DNA of 64,000 nucleotides, from assembly GCF_042186555.1 (NCBI RefSeq), contig NC_133325.1, positions 296,202,543 through 296,266,542 on the forward strand, in the 5' to 3' direction. Made by a program: the position numbers and the translations under genes. Below, piece by piece: positions 54,991-63,183 of the stretch. The notes beneath the pieces were generated by a model. That model did not search any database. It worked only from the letters and a program-made list of their open reading frames with translations, and was not told where the DNA came from. Source of the stretch: Aquarana catesbeiana. Taxonomy: Eukaryota; Chordata; Amphibia; Anura; Ranidae. Within the stretch, counting starts at the first letter, position 1; each line of letters starts with the position of its first letter.

Positions 54991-55700
54991 CAGTGAAATT
55001 GCTGCAAGATCTAAAGGGTAAATAATAATAAAAGTGATCCGCGCAGACTTCTAACACATTAATATTGAGGTGTAATAATCGAAATCATTGGTAAAAAAGT
55101 AGTAATTGAAATCCAAAATGAGTGTGTATACATCAAAAAAAGTCCAAATCAAAGTGATAAATTAGTGACAATAATCATGAGTGTCCATAATCTTGGTGAA
55201 TCTTCTAAATAAGCAATTATGTTGTAAAATTGATGTTAAACTTTGTGACTAGATCACGTAATGCTCCCAGAGCTCTTACCTCCAGATGGAGAACAGTAAG
55301 CCTTAGATCGGTATCCTGAGATGGGATCGCCTGTATATCATCCGTGTTTCCAATCAATGTCCGTGTGGATGGTTATGGACATGGTTCGCAATCTGCTGAA
55401 TAAACCTTCTCCCTGCTGACAGCTTGGTTAACCTCAGGATCTCATGGTTCCCTTATGGACGTTCAGTATTCGCCAATAAAAGAAAACAGGCCTCCCATCG
55501 TGTAATATATAAAGATAATACAGTTTATTAGAAATGCCAAGTTGCCTCTTACATTTAAAAATATAAAAACAAGCTTATCTGTGTATATCCATGTGTCAAA
55601 CACACTCCTTGCATCACTTCCAGACTTCCGGCCAATCCCTACGCATGTTTCATCACAACACGTGACTTCATCAGGTGTAGAGGATTGCACTCAAAAGAGT
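54991..55700 (-). mobile_element. Penelope-like arm fragment with hammerhead-like motif
   Basis: Non-coding. On the minus strand a hammerhead-like motif (55674-55640) is followed by a long AT-rich UTR ending near ATAATAATAAAAGTGATCCG at about 55022. This is the same order as in the arms of the two Penelope copies (ribozyme, UTR, AAAAAGTGCAGCGC end). The primary sequence is otherwise too diverged to align by eye, so it would be another family. No coding part and no target duplication were found. Confidence 0.45.
55630..55682 (-). ncRNA. Hammerhead-ribozyme-like motif, third Penelope family
   Basis: Minus strand: CTGATGA (55674-55668), extra base A, GTCAC/GTGAT stem II with a GTGTT loop, GAAA (55651-55648), stem III ACATGCGT (imperfect palindrome) and cleavage triplet GTA (55642-55640), followed by GGG. 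Stem I is weak (CAC before the core against GGG). All conserved core words are in order. Confidence 0.42.
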
Positions 55701-56073
55701 TTTAAAATGCGAGAGGCCCCACTGTGGTAAAGCCCAGGCTGTGGAGTTGCTTGAAGAAGTTGTGCAGTTCAAAAGAGTGGAGCTATCGACTGGGATGGGG
55801 ATGTTACGCCACAGTTGGTGTACTGAAATGGTTAATTTGACCTTCTCTCAGTGGTTTGGCTATTAGGCCTCCTACCAGATCAGCTGAGGAAGATGGGTTC
55901 ATGAAGACAATGGGAAATGTTGAGGATGTATTAAAGATCTGGTCCTAGAGTTTATCCCACAGTTATTCTCACTATGAAATATCCAGTCTATTATGTAAGT
56001 CAGCAACATAGATTCGTAGTATAATTTTAAGTCTGGGAGACTCAGTCCTCTTATTTTGTTTATGTCGGACTAA

Positions 56074-56519
56074 TGCCGCGTACACACGGTCGGACTTTTC
56101 GTCTACAAAAGTCCAACGGACGCCGACGGACTAAAGCTGGCTGGTAATCCGATCGTGTGTGGGCTTCTCCGGACTTTCAGCAGACTTTTTCAGCCTCAAA
56201 TCCGACGGACTTTAGATTTGAAACATGCTTCAAATCTTTACGTCGTAACTACGACGGACCCCGAAATCCGCTCGTCTGTGTGCTAGTCCGACGGACAAAA
56301 ACCCATGCTAGGGCAGCTATTGGCTACTGGCTATGAACTTCCTTATTTTAGTCCGGTGTACGTCATCACGTACGAATCCGTCGGACTTTTGTGTGGTCGT
56401 GTGTAGGCAAGTCCGTTCGTTAGAAAGTCTGCTGCAAGTCCGCCGAAAGTCCGCCGGAAGTCTGTCGGACAGGCTGTCGGACTTTTGTAGACGAAAAGTC
56501 CGACCGTGTGTACGCGGCA
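56074..56519. mobile_element. Harbinger-like MITE with long inverted ends
   Basis: TAA on both sides (56071-56073, 56520-56522). TGCCGCGTACACACGGTCGG followed by ACTTTTCGTCTACAAAAGTC at the left is inverted almost perfectly at the right. The interior repeats GTCCGACGGAC-type words. 446 bp. The GTACACAC core of its termini recalls the MITEs at 7442 and 11177, but the ends otherwise differ. Confidence 0.82.
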
Positions 56520-56638
56520 TAAGATGTCATACTGTAATTGGTGTGGGCCCAAATGCAATTTTTCTAACTGTTTTTCAGTCTGGCAAAGGAGGGTTTGAAG
56601 ATTGTCCTAGGGAAACTTTGGAATACATACAGGAAAAT

Positions 56639-56957
56639 GGGCAACACAGTGGTTAAGTGGTTAGCACTTCTGGCCAGCAGCACTAGAGTCATTAATTTAA
56701 ATCCCAACCATGACCTGCCTAGAGTGTGCGCGTTCTTCCTATGCCTGCTGGGTTTCCTCTGGGTATTCCAGTTTCCTCCCATGCTCCAGACATGCTAGTA
56801 GGCTAACTGTCTCCTGTCTAAATTGGCCCTAGTGTGTGTATGTATAAATGCGAGTTAGGGACCTTAGAATGTAAGCTTCTTAAGGGCAGGGACTATATAT
56901 ATGTAAAGCTCTCCATAAATTTATGGCGCTATATAAGTACCTGTATTAAATAAACAA
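56639..56957 (+). mobile_element. tRNA-headed SINE with L2-type tail, copy 2
   Basis: Head GGCAACACAGTGGTTAAGTG with box A (TGGTTAAGTGG) and a decayed box B (ATTTAAATCCC). Body: GTTTCCTCTGGGTATTCCAG, TTTCCTCCCATGCTCCAGAC. Tail: AGAATGTAAGCTTCTTAAGG, GGGCAGGGAC, GGCGCTATATAAGTACCTGT, then ATTAAATAAA. The tail matches the 3' end of the L2 LINE at 53612-53737, implying the SINE is mobilised by L2 machinery. Confidence 0.85.
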
Positions 56958-57171
56958 ATCAGTGATACCTTAAATAGGGTTATACAGCCAAACCAAGATT
57001 TTTTTCTTAGAAGATCATTCCCTGAGTCTTGTGTAGGTGTCCTGTGTAACTGGGGTCATAAAGTTTAGTGAGTTCTGCTTACATACAATTTCCTAGGTAT
57101 TTATCTGCTCCTGTGGACCACAGGAAGGAATACATTTGTAGAAAGAAATTGTCATTCTGTAGTGGGAGGGG

Positions 57172-57550
57172 CTATGTTGAGGGAAACAAATTTACTGGTG
57201 TTCTCTCTAAAGTTGCCAAGTTGACAAAACTTTTTTGAAACTTTTGTAGGATAGAAAGAAATGCCGGTCTAGGGTTGAAAACATATAGTAGCATGTTGTC
57301 TCCATAGAGGCTTGCTTTGTGGTGATCACCCACCAAGAGGCCATTCCTAATTTTTAGAGAAATGGGGAGTGTGGGCATCCCTTTGTTGATGGGGGTAGAA
57401 TGCGGTAGAGTGGCAATTGGAAATTGAGTGATCAAGGTGATCAAACACTTTCCCAATGTCTACAGATAAAAGACATAGGGATTGGTCATGTTTTACAGCA
57501 TAATATGAGGGAGATAGTACAGATTGTATGCTGTACAATGTTATTGTATA
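57172..57550 (-). pseudogene. Tx1/L1 ORF2 RT fragment, left of Penelope
   Basis: Minus-strand text IQSVLSPSYYAVKHDQSLCL and LSVDIGKVFDHLDH (RT motif A, in L1 LSLDAEKAFDR) lies next to the Penelope insertion, followed by PISLKIRNGLLVGDHHKASL and YGDNMLLYVFNPRP (the YADD box decayed to YGDN). Frames are broken. The same ORF2 continues on the other side at 62173-62400. Confidence 0.75.
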
Positions 57551-59035
57551 TATATAAAAAAGTGCAGCGCTGGATGTCTACTCCGCAGTAGACAATACTA
57601 TACTAAATGACAAATCAGACCATAAAAAACAAAACAAATCGTGCACATAGTGTAACTACCAATTAACAAAAATCAATGGATATTGTCCATGGGTGAAAGA
57701 AATGGCAAACACCAATTCTATAATAACGTGCTTAATTATATTAAAGTGTCCTACAAATGCTTGAGTGAAAATTCTGCTGGATAGATCTGTGACTTCCACC
57801 GCTGGAAACACCGTCACCACAGAAAGATTAAAGGCTTACCAGATAGCCATAGAAAGACAGCATAAGATATCCTCCACTGTAGATGTTATCCTCCCCTTGG
57901 ATGGCTCCTAATTGAGAGCGCTGGAAAAGATGGTTTGCAGACTGCTTCTCAGTAGCAAAAGGAGGGGGGAGGGGATATCCCCTCTCAGCGATGATAGATA
58001 TCCAAAAAATGGAAGAGAAAAACACTCCAATAGTGTAAAAAAGTTTCAGCTTCTTTATTATTTAAATCGCCATACAGGCATCCATAAAAGTTCCTTGCAA
58101 GGAGTTTTAAAAACAGCTCCGATATAAACCGAAAGTCCGCACATGCGCAGTCCGTGCGTGCGTGTCTACCCTACGGCCGTTTCGTCAGAAATGACATCAT
58201 CAGGGGCACGCCCACACGTCCGCGCATGCGCTTTAAGTACCCGAAGGGCGGAACGAAAAGGTTCAGCCATTGGTCACCGGAGCTTGCGAAAACAGCTGAG
58301 ATGACCAGCAGAAAGAAACACTAATTGGTTCAATATACTAATTAGCCTGGTTTTAACACCTAAGGCCGCCTAAACTATTATAGTGCCATCTTGTGGACAA
58401 ATAGCATATTACCACAAGAAAATAATTATTAATCAATCTGAACATAGAAAAACTTTAAAAGAAATGAAAATATACAAATGGCTGAGGGACAATTCGCAGC
58501 GCCCTTCAGGATAAGACATTCATAATACAATAGGAGAATAGCTTCCCGCAGGGTATTAGAATCATATAACATCCCATAAATTTATTTTAATATTTTTCAA
58601 TGACTCATAGAGGAAAATAATTTAAAATTAATTTAAAAAATAATTTAAAAAAGAAAGAGATAATTAATTTTTATAACAAAAATAAATTATTATACTAAAT
58701 AAGATGAAAAATGAAATATTAATTTTGATCTCCCAAATACAGAACACATTCGACTTGAAGGCTTTGTACCCAGATTTCCTGAATTTTTTTTTTTTTTTCA
58801 AGGCCCAAAACGGTTCCTAATGAAGATAGGACCAAGATAGGCACCTAATTTTAACAAAAATGTGTGAGGGGACATCAAAAATAGAAGAAGTGTTCATCAA
58901 CCATTGTTGATGAAGCAATTGATGTCCCACTCCACATTCAAACCTCCAGGGACATGACAATCTAACTTGTATATCCAGTTGGTCTCACTTCTAGATATGC
59001 TACGTTTGCCATTACTACCCCGCCAATGTATGTAC
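57551..59035 (-). repeat. Left inverted arm of the Penelope element
   Basis: Reverse copy of about 60540-62037, including the last ~50 codons of the protein on the minus strand (59050-58897, GSNGKRSISRSETNWIYKL), the UTR with the T run (58787-58799), the hammerhead motif and the end AAAAAAGTGCAGCGCTGG. Differences from the right arm are scattered single bases, so the arms are of similar age. The match stops near 59035, at an ATGTACAT-type short palindrome. Confidence 0.9.
58160..58217 (-). ncRNA. Hammerhead-ribozyme-like motif, left arm
   Basis: Inverted duplicate of the motif at 61363-61420. Minus strand: CTGATGA (58203-58197), GTCA/TGAC stem, GAAA (58183-58180), ACGGCCGT stem III, GTA (58174-58172), GGG. 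It is in ribozyme sense only for a transcript reading the minus strand. Confidence 0.58.
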
Positions 59036-60679
59036 ATATTGCCAAAGATACATAAAACTTTGGTTAATCCTCCAGGGAGACCCATTATCAGTGGTATTGA
59101 CTCTGTTACGTCACGAGTCGGGAAGTACATTGATAAGTACTTACAACCACTGGTGATGGGTACCCCCTCCTTTTTAAAAGACACTAAGCATGTTATCAAC
59201 TTGCTTGGTGAAATAGAGTGGAAACCAACATACTTATTGGTAACTGCGGACGTAGCTTCGCTTTATATGGCCATTTCTCACCAGTTAGGCCATGAAGCGG
59301 TGCAATTTTTTCTACATCGTGACTCCAGTATTTCGATCACGCAGAAGAAATACGTGGTCGAACTACTGGATTTTTCGATGAAACACAATTATTTTTGGCA
59401 TAATGGGGCATACTATCTGCAAATGAAAGGAGTGGCCATGGGAGCAAAGTTTGCTCCCAGTATGGCCAACTTGTTCATGGCCAAGTGGGAAGAAAATGTG
59501 GTATTGCATAACAGACGTAATGAACTTATTTTCTGGAAAAGGTTCATCGACGATGTCCTTTTTATATGGGATGGGGACACCGAATCTGTCATGACCTTTC
59601 TGTCCTTTTTAAATAATAATGATAGAGGTATTGTGTTATCTCATGAGGTCAATACCACTCAAATTCATTTTCTGGATCTAAAAATTAATATAGACAATGG
59701 AAGGATTATCACGTCAACATATTTTAAAAAGACAGACAGGAACGGATATATTCCGCTTGATTCTTGTCATCACCGTTCCTGGCTGTCAGCAGTCCCAAAG
59801 GGTCAATTTTTACGACTCAGGAGGAATTGTTCCGATTTGGAGGATTACAAAAAAGAAGCCCAGGTTCTTAAATCCAGATTTTTAAATAAGGGTTATGACG
59901 GTCAATTGCTGGATTCATTAATAACAGAAGTAGGCATGAGGGATCGCCAGACCCTCTTGGTTGATAAACCACCACAAGTGGAAAAAAGGGATGATTTTGG
60001 TCTGGCTTTCCTAACTACCTACTCCAGTCAGCATTGGGCCATAAAACGGATAATAAAAAGACACTGGCCTGTCATCAAGAATGACAGAATTTTGGGGCTG
60101 TTATTGGGAGACAATCCTTGTGTTCTCTTTAGGGGCGCCTCTAATCTTAGGCACTTTATAGCACCTAACGTTCCAGACCCACCAACAAGACCTTCTTTCT
60201 TTGGTGACTTAAGGGGATTTTACCCATGTAGGAAGTGTCAAGTTTGTGGCATTAACTCCTTTAGGGGGAGGAGATTAACTGAGTTCACATCAACTCGAAC
60301 TGGTGTCACATACTCAGTTAAATCTTTTATTACATGCACTACTAAGTGCGTAGTGTATTTGTTAAGGTGTCCCTGTGGTTTGGAATACGTTGGGTGCACC
60401 ACTAGAAAGTTGCAGGTGAGACTGGGGGAGCATCTTACCAATATCCGAAAGGGTTTTGACAAACATAATGTGTCAAAACATTATGATCTCATACACAATA
60501 GGGATCCCACTGGTACTACGTTTGTCGCCCTAGAGAAATATATACCAAACTGGCGGGGTAGTAATGGCAAACGTAGCATATCTAGAAGTGAGACCAACTG
60601 GATATACAAGTTAGATTGTCATGTCCCTGGAGGTTTGAATGTGGAGTGGGACAGCAATTGCTTCATCAACAATGGTTGA
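58967..60679 (+). CDS. Penelope RT / GIY-YIG endonuclease, 5'-truncated chimera
   Basis: 570-codon open frame. Residues 1 to about 21 are read from the inverted arm and are not native. Native sequence starts at MYILPKIHK (22-30). RT motifs: PGRPIISG (36-43), TADVASLY (93-100, first Asp 95), GVAMGAKFAPSMANLFMA (155-172), FIDDVLFIW (193-201, catalytic Asp pair 195-196), IHFLDLKINI (233-242), YFKKTDRNGY (252-261). A Cys cluster C421-x2-C424-x2-C427 follows. The GIY-YIG nuclease is VVYLLRC (462-468) and YVGCTT (474-479), with candidate catalytic Arg485 and His489. Penelope RTs are telomerase-related; the nuclease cuts the target for priming. All catalytic words are intact and no stop interrupts it, but the missing N-terminal part (in full-length families usually 150-250 residues) makes activity doubtful. 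Confidence 0.9.
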   Translation: MYIQLVSLLDMLRLPLLPRQCMYILPKIHKTLVNPPGRPIISGIDSVTSRVGKYIDKYLQPLVMGTPSFLKDTKHVINLLGEIEWKPTYLLVTADVASLYMAISHQLGHEAVQFFLHRDSSISITQKKYVVELLDFSMKHNYFWHNGAYYLQMKGVAMGAKFAPSMANLFMAKWEENVVLHNRRNELIFWKRFIDDVLFIWDGDTESVMTFLSFLNNNDRGIVLSHEVNTTQIHFLDLKINIDNGRIITSTYFKKTDRNGYIPLDSCHHRSWLSAVPKGQFLRLRRNCSDLEDYKKEAQVLKSRFLNKGYDGQLLDSLITEVGMRDRQTLLVDKPPQVEKRDDFGLAFLTTYSSQHWAIKRIIKRHWPVIKNDRILGLLLGDNPCVLFRGASNLRHFIAPNVPDPPTRPSFFGDLRGFYPCRKCQVCGINSFRGRRLTEFTSTRTGVTYSVKSFITCTTKCVVYLLRCPCGLEYVGCTTRKLQVRLGEHLTNIRKGFDKHNVSKHYDLIHNRDPTGTTFVALEKYIPNWRGSNGKRSISRSETNWIYKLDCHVPGGLNVEWDSNCFINNG

Positions 60680-62037
60680 TGAACACTTCTTCTATTTTTG
60701 ATGTCCCCTCACACATTTTTGTTAAAATTAGGTGCCTATCTTGGTCCTGTCTTCATTAGGAACCGTTTTGGGCCTTGAAAAAAAAAAAAAAAAAAATTCA
60801 GGAAATCTGGGTACAAAGCCTTCAAGTCGAATGTGTTCTGTATTTGGGAGATCAAAATTAATATTTCATTTTTCATCTTATTTAGTATAATAATTTATTT
60901 TTGTTATACAAATTAATTATCTCTTTCTTTTTTAAATTATTTTTTAAATTAATTTTAAATTATTTTCCTCTATGAGTCATTGAAAAATATTAAAATAAAT
61001 TTATGGGATGTTATATGATTCTAGTACCCTGCGGGAAGCTATTCTCCTATTGTATTATGAATGTCTTATCCTGAAGGGCGCTGCGAATTGTCCCTCAGCC
61101 ATTTGTATATTTTCATTTCTTTTAAATTTTTTCTACGTTCAGATTGATTAATAATTATTTTCTTGTGGTAATAGGCTATTTGTCCACAAGATGGCACTAT
61201 AATAGTTTAGGCGGCCTTAGGTGTTAAAACCAGGCTAATTAGTATATTGAACCAATTAGTGTTTCTTTCTGCTGGTCATCTCAGCTGTTTTCGCAAGCTC
61301 CGGTGACCAATGGCTGAACCTTTTCGTTCCGCCCTTCGGGTACTTAAAGCGCATGCGCGGACGTGTGGGCGTGCCCCTGATGATGTCATTTCTGACGAAA
61401 CGGCCGTAGGGTAGACACGCACGCACGGACTGCGCATGTGCGGACTTTCGGTTTATATCGGAGCTGTTTTTAAAACTCCTTGCAAGGAACTTTTATGGAT
61501 GCCTGTATCGGATTTAAATAATAAAGAAGCTGAAACTTTTTTACACTATTGGAGTGTTTTTCTCTTCCTTTTTTTGGATATCTATCATCGCTGAGAGGGG
61601 ATATCCCCTCCCCCCCTCCTTTTGCTACTGAGAAGCAGTCTGCAAACCATCTTTTCCAGCGCTCTCAATTAGGAGCCATCCAAGGGGAGGATAACATCTA
61701 CAGTGGAGGATATCTTATGCTGTCTTTCTATGGCTATCTGGTAAGCCTTTAATCTTTCTGTGGTGACGGTGTTTCCAGCGGTGGAAGTCACAGATCTATC
61801 CAGCAGAATTTTCACTCAAGCATTTGTAGGACACTTTAATATAATTAAGCACGTTATTATAGAATTGGTGTTTGCCATTTCTTTCACCCATGGACAATAT
61901 CCATTGATTTTTGTTAATTGGTAGTTACACTATGTGCACGATTTGTTTTGTTTTTTATGGTCTGATTTGTCGTTTAGTATAGTATTGTCTACTGCGGAGT
62001 AGACATCCAGCGCTGCACTTTTTTATATATATATTTT
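60540..62037 (+). repeat. Right arm of the Penelope element (pLTR)
   Basis: Sense-orientation arm: end of the GIY-YIG frame, UTR, T/A-rich blocks, the GCGCATGCGC segment, hammerhead motif, and the end CCAGCGCTGCACTTTTTTAT. The region up to TGCACTTTTTTATATATATA is inverted at the left end of the element. Confidence 0.9.
61363..61420 (+). ncRNA. Hammerhead-ribozyme-like motif, right arm (best copy)
   Basis: Type I layout in the sense of the RT. Stem I 5' strand GTGTG (61363-61367) and GTGCCC (61371-61376); core CTGATGA (61377-61383); one extra U; stem II GTCA-TTTC-TGAC; GAAA (61397-61400); stem III ACGGCCGT, self-complementary with no loop; cleavage triplet GTA (61406-61408); then stem I 3' strand GGGTA and CACGC (61409-61413, 61416-61420), separated by small internal loops. 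Hammerheads of this minimal stem-III type are established in Penelope elements and are thought to act as dimers. Activity here is inferred. Confidence 0.65.
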
Positions 62038-62158
62038 GTTTGTGCCCCCGATCAGGGTTACAGTGTTCAGCTGCAGGACACTTCACTGCTATAGAGTTTG
62101 AACTCACAGTTTTCAGTCACAATTTTTGTACACCTAGCGCAAATTTTTTCTTTTAAAT
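62036..62158 (+). repeat. Unduplicated 3' terminus of the Penelope element
   Basis: 123 bp present only at the right side, ending CACCTAGCGCAAATTTTTTC and TTTTAAAT before the target duplication. The collapsed copy in DIRS D ends with the corresponding AGCACCTAGCGCAAGAC just before its own duplication, so this is the true 3' end used for target-primed insertion. Confidence 0.75.
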
Positions 62159-62172
62159 AATGTTATTGTATA

Positions 62173-62400
62173 CAGTATTGTTGATGTTCCTTTTGAAAGG
62201 GGGCAAAACCCACTTTAGTGTTCAGTGTGAAACAGAAATGGGATGGAGGGTTGTACTCAGTTGGAGATGAGTTTAGGAAGTTATATTCGTAAGATTGGGC
62301 GATAATTGGTGCACAATGAAATATCTTTGGATGGACTGTTGTCTTTATTCAACCTTCCCAACCATGTAACTATGTACAGAACCGGAAAGTCGCATGTATG
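62173..62400 (-). pseudogene. Tx1/L1 ORF2 RT fragment, right of Penelope
   Basis: Minus strand: RLNKDNSPSKDISLCTNYRP near 62370-62290 corresponds to the L1 RT opening (PKPGKD, LCSNYRPISLLN). Further text of the same ORF continues toward the Penelope junction, where it meets the fragment at 57550. Decayed with several frame changes. Confidence 0.65.
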
Positions 62401-62773
62401 ATCTAGGAAGTTCTGTACTTCTGCATTCTTAAGGAGGCAAGATCGATGAGTGGAAGCATCCTGTGGATGTTTGTGTGTTGTTTCAAAGGTTTGCCGTTTT
62501 ATGAAAAAGGAAGAGATTCTAGTTGATTTTGTTTTAAGACACGAACTGTGGTCTATTGGAATCACTCTTAGACTATATTGGAACATACAGTGCATCCGGA
62601 AAGTAGTCGCAATGCTTCGCTTTTTCCACATTTTTTTATGTTGCAGCCTTTTTCCAAAATGGATTAAATTTATTATTTTCCTCAAAATTCTACAAACAAT
62701 ACCACCTAATGACAATGTGAAAAACGTTTGTCTGAAATCTTTGCAAATGTATTAAAAATAAAAAAAATCACAT

Positions 62774-62978
62774 TATTATTATAATACGCGATTTATATAG
62801 CGCCAACAGTTTTTACGCAGCGCTTTACAATGTATAGGGGAGACAACACAATTACAATACAGTTCAATACAAAAGGTACAGAAGGGCCCTGCTCGTAGAG
62901 CTTACAATCTAAAGGGAGGGGGTGGTGGTACAAAAGGTAATAGCTGCAGAGTATGATTTGATGGGGGTGGTTCGGGAA
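62774..62978 (-). mobile_element. L2 3' tail fragment inserted in the Tc1
   Basis: CACAT on both sides (62769-62773 and 62979-62983). The insert reads, on the minus strand, TAGATTGTAAGCTCTACGAG, GCAGGGCCC, GTAAAGCGCTGCGTAAA, TTGGCGCTATATAAATCGCG and then (ATA)n at its 3' end. This is the tail of the L2 at 52390-53737, here 5'-truncated to about 205 bp. Confidence 0.8.
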
Positions 62979-63183
62979 CACATGTACATAAGTATTCACA
63001 GCCTTTGCTTTGACACTCAAAATTGTGCATCCTGTTTCCACTGATCATCCTTGAGATGTTTATACAATATGATTGGAGTCCACCTGTGGTAAATTCAGTT
63101 CATTGGACATAATTTGGAAAGGCACACACCTGTCTATATAAGGTCCCACAGTTAACAGTGCATGTCAGAGCACAAACCAAGCC

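Larger units (their letters stand above)
57551..62158 (+). mobile_element. Penelope-like retroelement with inverted arms
   Basis: 4608 bp flanked by a 14-bp duplication AATGTTATTGTATA (57537-57550 and 62159-62172). The centre is an RT plus GIY-YIG frame (58967-60679). The right arm (about 60540-62037) holds the protein C-terminus, 3' UTR, hammerhead motif and a GCGCTGCACTTTTTTATATA end; the left arm (57551-59035) is its almost exact inverted copy. A unique 3' terminus (about 62036-62158, with CACCTAGCGCAAATTTTTTC) is not duplicated. The first part of the RT protein is missing. Inserted in an antisense Tx1/L1 ORF2. Confidence 0.92.

Noticed and set aside
8039..57000. Exons of TFDP1, the usual neighbour of TMCO3
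   Set aside because: I looked for its conserved protein segments in the non-repeat stretches and found none. Synteny alone does not justify a call.
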